From Paractinoplanes deccanensis (GTDB lineage Bacteria; Actinomycetota; Actinomycetes; Mycobacteriales; Micromonosporaceae), in assembly GCF_016862115.1 (NCBI RefSeq), contig NZ_BOMI01000121.1, forward strand, positions 39,851 to 103,850: a stretch of DNA of 64,000 nt, in the 5' to 3' direction. The notes beneath the pieces are model-generated. The model was not told the origin of the DNA and searched no databases. It was given only the letters and a program-made list of their open reading frames with translations. Both the position numbers and the translations under genes were made by a program. Each line of letters begins with the position of its first letter. The stretch's first letter is position 1. This document shows, piece by piece, positions 49,729 to 58,828 of the stretch.

Positions 49729-51333
49729 GTGACCGATGTTCTGCGCGACTTCCGCGCGCCCGCCGACCTCGCCCGCCGCTACCGTGCCGCCGGTGTCTGG
49801 CGCGACACCGGGCCGATCGCCGACCTGGACCGGTGGCGGCGCGAGCAACCGGGCGCCACCGCGATCGTCCAGTACCGCGACGGCGCCGCCGGCGAGACGC
49901 TCACCTACGCCGACTACGCGCTGCGGGTGGAGCGGTTCGCGGCCGCCCGGCACTCCCTGGGCGTGCGCGCCGGGGACGTGGTGGCCGTCTGGCTGCCCAA
50001 CGTCTGGCAGGTGAGCGCGCTGCTGCTGGCCTGCGCGCGCCTCGGCGCGGTGACCGCGCCGATCCTGCCCACGATCGGGCCGCGCGAGCTGTCCAAGATG
50101 CTCGCCCGCACCGGCGCGACGGTCTGCGTCACCGTCGGCGCCAACGCCGGTGTCCTCGCGGCGGCGGCGCCCGGTGTGCGGCACCGGGTCCTGCTCGGCG
50201 GGGCGGCCGGCGGCGACATCAGCTTCGAGGAGTACTTCGAGCGCACCGCCTGGGAACGCCGCCACCCGATGGGCCTCGGCGCGGCGGACGAGGACCCGGA
50301 CCGGGCCGCGATCGTGCTGTTCACCTCGGGCACGTCCGGCGAGCCCAAGGGCGTGGTGCACAGCTTCAACACCATCTACGCCGGCATCTCGGCGATCGCC
50401 GCGGCCGAGCGCGTCGGGCCGGGCGACACCATGTTCATCCCGCACGCGCTGACCTTCATCGGCGGCATCCTCTACGGCATCACGATGCCCCTGCTCGCCG
50501 GGGCGGCGTCGGTGGTGCTCGACAGGTGGGACGGCGAGACGGGCCTGCGGCTGCTGCGCGAGTCCCACGTCACCGTCATGTTCGCCGCGCCCGTCTTCTT
50601 CCAGGATCTCCTGCGAGCCGTACGCCGTGACCCGGCGCCCCTGCCCCCGTTGCGGCTGGCGGTGACCGGGGCGACCACCGTCCCGCCGCGGCTGGTCCGC
50701 GAGGTGCCCGAGGTGCTCGGCGTCGCGCTGCGTACGCTGTGGGGGATGACCGAGGTTGCCGCGCAGACCTGGACCCGGGCCACCGACCCCGCCGACCGGG
50801 GCACGGCCAGCGACGGCTCACCCGGCCCGGGCCTGGAGGTCGGCCTGCGCACCCTCGACGGCGAAGGGGCGGCGCGGCTGTTCGTGCGCGGCGCCGGGGT
50901 GGCGCTGGCCACGCTGGGCCGTGACGGCGGCCGGCTGCGGGTGCTCGCCGAGCACGACGACGGCTGGTACGACACCGGCGACCTGGCGCGGCCGGACGGC
51001 CACGGCGGCATCCGGATCCTCGGCCGGGTCGCCGACCGCATCGGCGGCAGCCTGCTGATCCCGGTGAACGACGTCGAGAGCGAGCTGCTGGAGCATCCCT
51101 CGATCGACGACGTCGCGGTGGTCGGCTACCTCGACGAGACCGGCTACGAGCGCCCGTGCGCCGTGGTCGTCGCCCACGAGCCGGTGCCGTCGCTCGCGGG
51201 CCTGCGCGAGTTCCTCACCGGGCGCGGGATGACCGAGTGGTATCAGCCGGACCGGCTGGAGGTGCGCGACCGGCTGCCGCGCAACTCGGCGGGCAAGGTC
51301 CTCAAGGCGCAGCTGCGCGAGTCGTTGCGCTGA
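49729..51333 (+). CDS. AMP-dependent acid-CoA ligase
   Basis: This 534-residue adenylate-forming enzyme has P-loop-like motif IVLFTSGTSGEPKGVVHS near residue 196 and the TLWGMTEVAAQ segment. DTGDLARPDGHGGIRILGRVADRI comes at the hinge, and the C-terminal lysine is in NSAGKVLKAQLRE. It resembles cyclohexanecarboxylate/short- or medium-chain CoA ligases. The start is a GTG at 49729 only one base after GGGGAGG, which is too close for normal Shine-Dalgarno pairing, so the real start may be an internal codon. It stands alone after the chemoreceptor and ends at a strong hairpin. Confidence 0.88.
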   Translation: MTDVLRDFRAPADLARRYRAAGVWRDTGPIADLDRWRREQPGATAIVQYRDGAAGETLTYADYALRVERFAAARHSLGVRAGDVVAVWLPNVWQVSALLLACARLGAVTAPILPTIGPRELSKMLARTGATVCVTVGANAGVLAAAAPGVRHRVLLGGAAGGDISFEEYFERTAWERRHPMGLGAADEDPDRAAIVLFTSGTSGEPKGVVHSFNTIYAGISAIAAAERVGPGDTMFIPHALTFIGGILYGITMPLLAGAASVVLDRWDGETGLRLLRESHVTVMFAAPVFFQDLLRAVRRDPAPLPPLRLAVTGATTVPPRLVREVPEVLGVALRTLWGMTEVAAQTWTRATDPADRGTASDGSPGPGLEVGLRTLDGEGAARLFVRGAGVALATLGRDGGRLRVLAEHDDGWYDTGDLARPDGHGGIRILGRVADRIGGSLLIPVNDVESELLEHPSIDDVAVVGYLDETGYERPCAVVVAHEPVPSLAGLREFLTGRGMTEWYQPDRLEVRDRLPRNSAGKVLKAQLRESLR

Positions 51334-51367
51334 ACCGGGGGCCCGGCCGCGCGGCCGGGCCCCCGGT
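51334..51367. terminator. Perfect bidirectional hairpin between ligase and GH38 genes
   Basis: ACCGGGGGCCCGGCC pairs fully with GGCCGGGCCCCCGGT (15-base stem, GCGC loop). It begins one base after the ligase stop and serves both convergent genes. Confidence 0.8.
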
Positions 51368-51371
51368 CGCC

Positions 51372-54341
51372 TCAGCGGGACAGGCGCAGCGTGCGGACCT
51401 CGAACGGGGTGAGCGTGAGCTCGAGCGAGCCCTCGCCGATCGGGCGCTCCAACAGCGACGCCTCCTGGACCGAGCGCACGTCGCTGGGCACGTGCAGGGT
51501 GCCGCGGGCGCGGCGGCCCCTCGACTCGTAGACGCGCACGATCAGGTCGCCGCTGCGGTCGTCGGCCAGCTTCACGCCGGAGATGACGATGCCGTCGCCC
51601 TCGACCGAGACCAGCGGCTCGAAGCCGTGCGCGCCGGCCACCACCCGGGCGGGCAGGTTCATCGCGATGCCGGCCTCGGTGGCCTCCGCGACGCCGGCGC
51701 CGATGACCAGGCCGTACGAGCAGGTCTGGGTGCCCTGATCGGTCTCCGGGTCGGGGAAGCGCGGCGCGCGCAGCAGCGACAGCCGCACGGTCGTGGTGAC
51801 GCCGTGCTCCTCGGTGGAGTCGCGGGTCTGGTCGTAGCCGTACGTCGAGTCGGTGACCAGCACGGCGCCGAAGCCGGGCTCCTCGACGAGCACGTACCGG
51901 TGCATGGAGGCCTCGAACTTGGCCGCCTCCCAGCTCGTGTTCGTGTGCGTGACCCGCTTCTGGTAGCCGAACTGGGTCTCCGCCGCGACGTGCTCGGCCT
52001 GGATGGCGAACGGGAACGCGACCTTCAGGAACTTCTCGGTCTCGTGCCAGTCGGCCTCCTGGTCGACGCGCAGCGTGCGGCTGCCCGGCGCCAGCGTGAG
52101 GGTCTGCGTCACCCGCGACTTCGAGAACTCGCGCACGATCCGGACGTGCGCGCCGCTGTCGTCCTGGAAGAAGTCGAGCGACGACACCTGGCGCAGGTCG
52201 GTGACCCGGTTGCGGTAGAAGCGGTCCACGTCCCAGGCGTCCCACTGGTTGGGGAAGTCCTGGTGCAGCTGGAGCAGGTTGGCCTCCTGCCCCGGCGCGA
52301 TCGCGTCGCGGCCGCTCGCCAGGTCGACCGCCGAGGTGATCAGTCCCTCGTCCGAGACGGTCACCGACACGATGCCGTTGGACAGCACGTTGCCGTCGAC
52401 GGTGACCTCGCCGGCGACCGGCCGCACCTCCGAGCCGGACAGGCCGGGCACGCCGTCGCGGGTGAACGGCGCCGGGTTCAGCGTGATCCGCCGGTCACCC
52501 TCGCCGACCAGGGCCGCCTGCGACGCCGCGATCAGCTCCTCGGCCGCGGCGCGGATCCGCTCGTACGTGGCCACGGCCTCGCGGTGCACCCACGCGATCG
52601 AGGTGCCGGGCAGGATGTCGTGGAACTGGTGCAGCAGCACGTCCTTCCACAGGGCGTCGATCCGCTCGTACGGGTACGCGGCACCCGCGCGCACGGCCGC
52701 GGTCGCCGCCCACAGCTCCGCCTCGATGAGCAGGTGCTCGCTGCGCCGGTTGCCCTGCTTCGTCCTGTGCTGGCTGGTCAGCGTGGCCCGGTGCAGCTCC
52801 AGGTAGAGCTCGCCCACCCAGACCGCCGGGTGCTCCAGCTCGGCGCGGGCCTGGGCGAAGAACTCGTTGGGGTGCTCCCACCTCACCGTGGCGCTGCCCT
52901 CGAGGTCGCGCAGCCGCCGCGCCTTGCCCGCCATCTCGCGGGTCGTGCCGCCGCCGCCGTCGCCCCAGCCGGTCGGTGCCAGCGAGCGCGACGCGACCCG
53001 GCTCTCGCGGAACTGGTTGGTGGCCTTCGCCAGCTCGGCGCCGGACAGCTGCGAGTTGTAGGTGTCCATCGGCGGGAAGTGGGTGAAGACCCGCGAGCCG
53101 TCGATGCCCTCCCACAGGAAGGTGTGGTGCGGGAACTTGTTCACCTGGTTCCACGAGATCTTCTGGGTGAAGAACCACTGGAACCCGGCGCGGCGGATCA
53201 GCTGCGGCAGCGCGGGGGAGTAGCCGAAGCTGTCCGGCAGCCACACGCCCTGGCTCTCGACGCCGAGCTCCTCGCGGAAGAACCGCTGCCCGTAGGTGAA
53301 CTGGCGGACCAGCGCCTCGCCGGTGGGCATGACGGTGTCGCTCTCGACCCACATGCCGCCCAGCGGGATGAACCGGCCGTCCCGCACCGCCTTGACGACG
53401 CGCTCCCACACCTCGGGGCGGTGCTGCTTGAGCCACGCGTACTGCTGGGCGCTGGACATGCCGTACTTGAAGTCGGGGTCCAGCTCGATCAGCTCGGTCA
53501 TGCCGGCCGCGGTGCGCGCCACCTTGCGGATCGTCTCGCGCACCGGCCACAGCCAGGCCGAGTCGATGTGCGCGTGGCCGATCGCCGAGACGTGGTGGGC
53601 GCTGTGCTCGGCGGGAGCGGCCAGCACCTCCTCGAGCGCGGCGCGGGCGGCGGCCGCCGTACCGGAGACGTCCTGAAGGTCGAGGGCGTCGAGCGCGTCG
53701 TCCAGGGCCTGCAGGATCCGCATGCGCCGCGGGGCGGTCGCCGGCAGGGTGGCCTGCAGGTCCAGCAGCACCTCGATGTCGAGGGCGAGCTCGTAGGTCT
53801 GCTCGTCGAACAGGGCCAGGTCCATGCGCCGGGTGGTGTAGAGCGGCCGCGGCGACGAGGTGCGGATGTCGCCCTCCTGCGTCGGCAGGAAGGGGTGGTA
53901 GTCGAGCAGCACCGGGTTGGCGGCCGCCTCCAGGTAGAGCTCGACGGTCTCGGCGTCGCCGACCGGGATCCACTGGTTGCGCGGGTTGATGGACTTCACC
54001 GGGCTGCCGTCGGGCCGGTAGACCAGCGCCTCGCACTGGAAGCCCGGCATGTTGACGTCGAAGCCCAGGTCGACGACGGCCTCCACGGTGCGGCCGCGCC
54101 ACTCGGCGGGCACGGTGCCGCGCAGCCGGAACCAGGTGGTGTTCCAGGCGGGACCCCAGGGCGTGCCGACCCTGTACGGCTCGTACGCCAGCGCGAGGCC
54201 CTCGGCCGGCGGGATCGGCTCGCCGGGCAGGGCGTGGAACTCGACCTCGAACGGCACGCTCGCGGTGTGGACGGCGGGCCGGATGCGCTCGGCCAGGACG
54301 CGGGTCGCGCGCCCGACGGTGAGCGGGATGTCGTCGTGCAT
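51372..54341 (-). CDS. GH38 alpha-mannosidase
   Basis: This 989-residue alpha-mannosidase has zinc-binding GHAHIDSAWLWP (near residue 265) and GGMWVESDTVMPTGEALVRQF. The nucleophile aspartate is in GVWLPDSFGYSPALPQLIRRAGF, and the C-terminal zinc histidine is in HQFHDILPGTSIAWVHRE. Long beta-sandwich domains follow to the C-terminus. It hydrolyses alpha-mannosides inside the cell, since no signal peptide is present. The ATG at 54341 starts two bases after the GH5-like stop, so it is the last gene of the mannoside operon. The length fits cytosolic-type class II mannosidases. Confidence 0.93.
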   Translation of the reverse strand: MHDDIPLTVGRATRVLAERIRPAVHTASVPFEVEFHALPGEPIPPAEGLALAYEPYRVGTPWGPAWNTTWFRLRGTVPAEWRGRTVEAVVDLGFDVNMPGFQCEALVYRPDGSPVKSINPRNQWIPVGDAETVELYLEAAANPVLLDYHPFLPTQEGDIRTSSPRPLYTTRRMDLALFDEQTYELALDIEVLLDLQATLPATAPRRMRILQALDDALDALDLQDVSGTAAAARAALEEVLAAPAEHSAHHVSAIGHAHIDSAWLWPVRETIRKVARTAAGMTELIELDPDFKYGMSSAQQYAWLKQHRPEVWERVVKAVRDGRFIPLGGMWVESDTVMPTGEALVRQFTYGQRFFREELGVESQGVWLPDSFGYSPALPQLIRRAGFQWFFTQKISWNQVNKFPHHTFLWEGIDGSRVFTHFPPMDTYNSQLSGAELAKATNQFRESRVASRSLAPTGWGDGGGGTTREMAGKARRLRDLEGSATVRWEHPNEFFAQARAELEHPAVWVGELYLELHRATLTSQHRTKQGNRRSEHLLIEAELWAATAAVRAGAAYPYERIDALWKDVLLHQFHDILPGTSIAWVHREAVATYERIRAAAEELIAASQAALVGEGDRRITLNPAPFTRDGVPGLSGSEVRPVAGEVTVDGNVLSNGIVSVTVSDEGLITSAVDLASGRDAIAPGQEANLLQLHQDFPNQWDAWDVDRFYRNRVTDLRQVSSLDFFQDDSGAHVRIVREFSKSRVTQTLTLAPGSRTLRVDQEADWHETEKFLKVAFPFAIQAEHVAAETQFGYQKRVTHTNTSWEAAKFEASMHRYVLVEEPGFGAVLVTDSTYGYDQTRDSTEEHGVTTTVRLSLLRAPRFPDPETDQGTQTCSYGLVIGAGVAEATEAGIAMNLPARVVAGAHGFEPLVSVEGDGIVISGVKLADDRSGDLIVRVYESRGRRARGTLHVPSDVRSVQEASLLERPIGEGSLELTLTPFEVRTLRLSR

Positions 54342-54343
54342 GG

Positions 54344-55573
54344 TCAGCGCCTTTCGGTGGGTCGGCGGAGGTCGGAGATGCCGCGTTCGCGGAGCAGTTC
54401 GGTGTCGCCGGCCCGGGACGCGAGGACGATCTGCGGGCCGGCGCCGTCGCCCGCGAGCTCCAGCCAGGAGCGGTAGAAGTCGCGGGTGGGCCCGGCAGCC
54501 GCACGGTAGCCGGGGACGGTGTCGTCGAGCACGAGCGCCATCGATTGTTCCACCGTGTGAGATTCCTTGCGAATCTGTGCGATCGTCTCGGCGAAGCGCT
54601 CGCCGGTCGGCTTGACCCGGCCGTCGCTCGCGATCAGGCCCAGGTCGTATTCGAGCTCCGGGAAGTCGAGCAGCTCGCGCGAGACATCGTGCGAGCACCA
54701 CCAGGTGATGCCGGACAGCTCCGGGATGCGGGCGACGTGGTGCAGGGTGGCCTCGAGGAAGTCCGGGGCGTCGCGCTCGGCCACCACGTTGGTCGGCGCG
54801 CCGACCTCCTGCAGCCACACCGGACGCGCCGCGTCGGTGTGCCACGCGGCGGCCAGCCGGCACAGGTACTCGGCGTGGCGCACCGAGCCGGCGCCCAGGC
54901 CGCCGTGGGCCTGCGCGGCGCCGTTGAAGACCCACGAGTGCACGACCGTCTCGTCGCCGTGCGCCACCGCGTGCGCGGGGCCGAAGGGCTGCGTGTCGTC
55001 GTACCAGGCGGCGTCGTACATGGCGTGGGTGACCAGCGCCGACGGCGGGACCTGCTCACGCAGCGCCGCCGTCAGGCGGGCCAGCCACACCCCGGCGCCC
55101 TCCTCGGTGACCGGGTGGGGGAACGGGTGCGGCGCGGCGGCGAACTGGTTGGTCTCGTTGCCGACGGTCAGGCCGAGCAGGTTGGGCCGGTCGGCGACGG
55201 CGGCCGCCAGGCTGCGCAGGTAGTGCGCGGTCGAGGTGACCACGTCCGGGTCGGTGAACATGTTGCGGCGGTGCCAGCTCGACAGCCAGGCGGGCACGAA
55301 GTCGAAGCTGGACAGGTGGCCCTGCAGGCCGTCGACGTTGACGTCCAGGCCGCAGTCGGCGGCGATGTCCACGACGGTGACCACGTCGCGCAGCGCGCGC
55401 GGGCGGATCAGGCCGCGGTTGGGCTGCACGTGCGGCCACAGCGGCATGAGCCGGATGTGGTCGGCGCCGAGCCCGGCGATCGCCGCCAGATCGTCGCGGA
55501 CGGCACGGGGGTCGAAGTCGAGCCAGGAGTGGAACCACCCGGCCGACGGGGTGTAGTTGACGCCGAATCTCAT
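54344..55573 (-). CDS. GH5-like (TIM-barrel) glycoside hydrolase
   Basis: This 409-residue protein is a predicted clan GH-A TIM barrel: RFGVNYTPSAGWFHSWLDFD starts it. The acid/base glutamate is in LTVGNETNQF and the nucleophile glutamate in VWLQEVGAPT. These positions match beta-mannanase or mannosidase-type GH5 members. No signal peptide is present, so it probably works on imported oligosaccharides. It lies between an ABC permease (39 bases upstream) and the alpha-mannosidase. Together they could trim mannose-containing oligosaccharides, for example beta-mannose plus alpha-mannose caps. The exact family is uncertain. Confidence 0.78.
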   Translation of the reverse strand: MRFGVNYTPSAGWFHSWLDFDPRAVRDDLAAIAGLGADHIRLMPLWPHVQPNRGLIRPRALRDVVTVVDIAADCGLDVNVDGLQGHLSSFDFVPAWLSSWHRRNMFTDPDVVTSTAHYLRSLAAAVADRPNLLGLTVGNETNQFAAAPHPFPHPVTEEGAGVWLARLTAALREQVPPSALVTHAMYDAAWYDDTQPFGPAHAVAHGDETVVHSWVFNGAAQAHGGLGAGSVRHAEYLCRLAAAWHTDAARPVWLQEVGAPTNVVAERDAPDFLEATLHHVARIPELSGITWWCSHDVSRELLDFPELEYDLGLIASDGRVKPTGERFAETIAQIRKESHTVEQSMALVLDDTVPGYRAAAGPTRDFYRSWLELAGDGAGPQIVLASRAGDTELLRERGISDLRRPTERR

Positions 55574-55612
55574 GGTGCGCTTTCTTGTCGCTTCTTACCG
55601 GACGGGAGCGGG

Positions 55613-56452
55613 TCAGCCCTTCACGCCGCCCTCCTCGACACCCTTGAAGAAGGAGCGCTGCAACGCGCTGAACAGGATCGCGATCGGGATGAAGGCGATC
55701 ATCGTGCCGGCCGCGATGAGGCGCTGGTCCTGGGTGAAGGTGCCGGACAGGTATTGCAGGCCCACGGTCAGCGTGTACTTCTCGGGCGAGGTCAGCACGA
55801 TCAGCGGCCACAGGAAGTCGTCCCAGGCCTGGATGAACGAGAAGATGGCGACGACCGCGAGGGTGCCGCGCACGGCCGGCAGCGAGACCCGCAGCAGCCG
55901 CTGGGCGACGGTCGCGCCGTCCACGACGGCGGCCTCGTCGACCTCCTGCGGCAGCGCCCGGAACGCGTTGAACATCAGCAGCACGTTGAGCGCGGCGACC
56001 ATGCCGGGCAGCGCGACACCGGCGAGCGTGTCGGCGAGCCCGAGGTCCCGTACGGTCACGTACTGGGAAATGATCGTCACCTCGCCCGGCAGGATCAGCG
56101 TGCCGAGGAAGAGCCCGAGCACGATCCTGCGGCCGCGAAAGCGCAGGCGGGCGATCGCGTAGCCGGCGGTGGTGGCGAACAGGATGTTGCCGCCGACCGT
56201 CAGGAAGGCCACCAGCAGCGAGTTGCCGATGTAGCGCCAGACCGGGATCGCGTCGGCCACCTGGCTGTAGTTGTTCAGCGTCGGCTGCGACGGGATGAAC
56301 TGCGGCGTGGACGTGTAGATGTCCTCGCCGGCGCCCTTGAGCGAGGTGGACAGCTGCCAGAGGAACGGGCCGACCGTGATGATCAGGACGAGGAGCAGCA
56401 GGAGGTAGCGCAGGACCTTCTCGCCGGTCGAGGGCTCACCGATCTTTTTCAC
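55613..56452 (-). CDS. Carbohydrate ABC permease, MalG type
   Basis: This 279-residue permease has six helices and the EAA loop EAAVVDGATVAQRLLRVSLP, which contacts the ATPase. The N-terminus is cytoplasmic (KKIGEPSTGEKV) and the C-terminus ends FFKGVEEGGVKG as in MalG-like proteins. The GTG start overlaps the MalF-type permease stop (GTGA). No ATPase gene is encoded in the operon, so a shared MsiK-like ATPase elsewhere is likely needed. Confidence 0.92.
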   Translation of the reverse strand: MKKIGEPSTGEKVLRYLLLLLVLIITVGPFLWQLSTSLKGAGEDIYTSTPQFIPSQPTLNNYSQVADAIPVWRYIGNSLLVAFLTVGGNILFATTAGYAIARLRFRGRRIVLGLFLGTLILPGEVTIISQYVTVRDLGLADTLAGVALPGMVAALNVLLMFNAFRALPQEVDEAAVVDGATVAQRLLRVSLPAVRGTLAVVAIFSFIQAWDDFLWPLIVLTSPEKYTLTVGLQYLSGTFTQDQRLIAAGTMIAFIPIAILFSALQRSFFKGVEEGGVKG

Positions 56453-57327
56453 GATTCACCTCGGTTGTTGAGGCGCGCGAGGATCGCCATCGGGACCACG
56501 GTGACGACGAACAGCAGCACGCTCAGCGCGGACGCGTAGCCGAGGTTGCCGTAGAAGCCGCCCGCGTACTGCTGGATCAGCATGACCAGGGACTGGTCCT
56601 TGCCGCCCGGCCCGCCCTTGCCGCCGGTGAGGATGTAGAGCTCGGAGAACACGCGCAGCGCGGCGACGCTGACCAGCACGGCGACCAGGAACATCGTGCC
56701 ACGCACGCCCGGGACCGTGACGGTCAGGAAGCGCCGCACCGGGCCGGCGCCGTCGATCGCGGCGGCCTCGTGCAGGTCCTTGCGCACGTTACCGAGCGCG
56801 GCCAGATAGACGATCATGTAGTAGCCGAGGCCCTTCCAGACGGTCAGGCTGATCGCGCTGATCAGCACCAGCCAGCGGTCGGTCAGAAACGGCACCGGCG
56901 CCGTGACGACGTGCAGCGCCTTGGCCAGGTTGTTGATCAGGCCGCGGTCGTCGAGCAACCAGGTCCACATCAGGCCGACCACCACCGCGCTGGCGATGAC
57001 GGGCACGTAGAAGGCGGTCCGGAAGAACGCGATGAACGGCAGCTTCCGCTCCACCAGCACGGCGAGCAGCAGCGGCAGGACCGTGAGCAGCGGCAGGCAG
57101 ATCGCCATGTAGACGGCGCTGTTGAGCAGGGCGTTCCAGACGTCGCCGTCGTGCAGCAGGTCGGAGTAGTTCTGGACACCGACGAAGTCGGCGTTGCCGC
57201 CCAGCGGCTTGGCGTCGGTGAACGACAGCCGCAGCGTGTTGATGGAGGGCCAGACGCTGAACACCAGCAGCCAGGCCAGCGCCGGGAGGGTGAGCACCCA
57301 CGGCGTGAACCAACGGTGTGTCTTCAC
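56449..57327 (-). CDS. Carbohydrate ABC permease, MalF type
   Basis: This 292-residue inner-membrane permease starts RWFTPWVLTLPALAWLLVFSVWP, the usual first helix. The EAA motif is EAAAIDGAGPVRRFLTVTVP. With the MalG-type partner it forms the translocation channel. A GTG start at 57327 follows TAGGAG. It follows the binding protein gene by 64 bases and is coupled to the next permease. Confidence 0.92.
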   Translation of the reverse strand: MKTHRWFTPWVLTLPALAWLLVFSVWPSINTLRLSFTDAKPLGGNADFVGVQNYSDLLHDGDVWNALLNSAVYMAICLPLLTVLPLLLAVLVERKLPFIAFFRTAFYVPVIASAVVVGLMWTWLLDDRGLINNLAKALHVVTAPVPFLTDRWLVLISAISLTVWKGLGYYMIVYLAALGNVRKDLHEAAAIDGAGPVRRFLTVTVPGVRGTMFLVAVLVSVAALRVFSELYILTGGKGGPGGKDQSLVMLIQQYAGGFYGNLGYASALSVLLFVVTVVPMAILARLNNRGES

Positions 57328-57391
57328 TGAGAGTCTCCTAGGAGGTGGCGGCAGGCGCTCGTCGGGGGGACCCGCCGGCCGCCACCGGCCA

Positions 57392-58654
57392 CTACTGCCG
57401 GGCCAGCATCTGGTTCATCTTGGCCACGGCGTCGTCGAGCGCCTTCTTGCTCGTGACGTCGCCCTTGACCGCGAGCGCGATCTGCTGGTCGAGCAGCGTC
57501 TGCATGTCCGAGTTGACCTCGTACGGGATGAGGTTCTTGGCGTCCTTGAGCTCGCCGAACGCGAGCGAGCGGGCCTTGCCGGCCGGGGTGCCGTCGTCCT
57601 TGCCGAAGTAGCTGTCCGACGCCGAGGCGACGGTCGACGGGAAGACGTTCACGATGTGGCCGAACTTGTTCTGGTTGTCGGCGTTGGTGATCCACTCGGC
57701 GAAGGCCCGCGCGGTCGCCGGGTGCTTGCTCTTCGCCGAGACGCTGACGCCCTGCACGTACAGCGGCGGGGTGTCCAGCGCCTTGCTGACGGCGATCTGG
57801 CCCTTGAGGCTCGGGTTGTCCTTCTCGAAGTCGGCCAGGCCGGTCGCGCCGCCGGTCGTCCAGGCCACCTTGCCCTGGGTGAACAGCTTGGAGTTGCCCT
57901 GGTAGTCGCTGTTGAGCACGCTCGGCGGCAGGTAGCCCTTCGCGTACGCGTCGCGGTACTGGTCGACCAGCGCGGCGGCCTGGTCGGTGTTGAAGACGAA
58001 GCTCTTGCCGTCGTCGCTGACGATCGGGACGCCCGCCCGGACGAAGTCGGAGACGTCCGGCTTGCGGCTCATCAGGTAGTCGTCGGCGCACTTGGCCTTC
58101 ATGGTCGCGGCCTGGGTGAACAGCTCCTGCGTGGTGGCCGGCGGCTTGGCCGGGTCGAGCCCGCACTCCTTGAACTGCTTGGTGTTCCAGTAGTTCAGGT
58201 CGGTGTTGAGGTACCACGGGTAGCCGTAGACGCCGTCCAGGCCCTTGAACTTGTAGGCGTCGACGGCGCCCTGCACGTACGTCTTGGTGAGGTCGTTGTC
58301 CTTGCTGACGTCGACCAGCAGGTCCTGCCGCGCCAGGGGCAGCGCGAAGTCCGGCGGCAGGTTGACCACGTCCGGCAGGGTGTTGGAGGAGGCCTGCGCC
58401 AGCACCTTCTCGGAGTAGCCGTCGCCGGGCTGGTCGAGCAGCTTGACGCTGGTGCCGGGGTACTTCGCCTGGAAGCCGGCGATGACCTCGTTGAGGTAGT
58501 CGGTGAACTTGGGCGTCAGGGCCCAGGTCTGCAGCGTGATGCTGCCGGTGATCTCGTCGCTCGTGGCGCTGTCGTCGCCGCCGCCACCGCAGGCGGCGGT
58601 CAGTCCGAGGGACAGAGCCGCCACGGTGGCGACGGCTGCTTTGGTGAATCGCAT
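57392..58654 (-). CDS. Carbohydrate ABC substrate-binding lipoprotein
   Basis: This 420-residue extracellular solute-binding protein (family 1) has a lipoprotein signal ending LTAAC (C22). The pattern ITLQTWALTPKFTDYLNEVI... PDVVNLPPDFALPLARQDLLVDV follows, with a large lobe containing YGYPWYLNTDLNYWN. It should deliver an oligosaccharide to the two permeases downstream. The ATG at 58654 follows CAGGAG. It is the first gene of the mannoside operon and is divergent from a LacI gene; two matching operators lie in between. Confidence 0.92.
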   Translation of the reverse strand: MRFTKAAVATVAALSLGLTAACGGGGDDSATSDEITGSITLQTWALTPKFTDYLNEVIAGFQAKYPGTSVKLLDQPGDGYSEKVLAQASSNTLPDVVNLPPDFALPLARQDLLVDVSKDNDLTKTYVQGAVDAYKFKGLDGVYGYPWYLNTDLNYWNTKQFKECGLDPAKPPATTQELFTQAATMKAKCADDYLMSRKPDVSDFVRAGVPIVSDDGKSFVFNTDQAAALVDQYRDAYAKGYLPPSVLNSDYQGNSKLFTQGKVAWTTGGATGLADFEKDNPSLKGQIAVSKALDTPPLYVQGVSVSAKSKHPATARAFAEWITNADNQNKFGHIVNVFPSTVASASDSYFGKDDGTPAGKARSLAFGELKDAKNLIPYEVNSDMQTLLDQQIALAVKGDVTSKKALDDAVAKMNQMLARQ

Positions 58655-58748
58655 GGTGTGAAGCTCCTGAGCCCATAGTTCGGCGTCGAACACAGCACTG
58701 CGCCGGTCGGCGTCGCAGGAAACGTCGGCGAAACAACATCGTGGGTAA

Positions 58749-58762
58749 CTAAAGCGCTATAG
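58749..58762. promoter_or_regulatory. LacI operator 1 (mannoside operon/LacI spacer)
   Basis: CTAAAGCGCTATAG is a CG-centred 14-base palindrome with one mismatched pair, located 95 bases upstream of the binding-protein start. It has the shape typical of LacI-family operators. Confidence 0.8.
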
Positions 58763-58804
58763 TCAACGCTTCGTCTTCGTTTTGTTTTCTTGCCCGGCCA
58801 CTGG

Positions 58805-58818
58805 CTAAACCGCTATAG
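58805..58818. promoter_or_regulatory. LacI operator 2 (just upstream of LacI gene)
   Basis: CTAAACCGCTATAG matches the first operator at 13 of 14 positions, centred 56 bases away and only 11 bases before the LacI start codon. It probably mediates autorepression. The same 56-base spacing is seen at the araB operators. Confidence 0.8.
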
Positions 58819-58828
58819 CTGCGGTAGC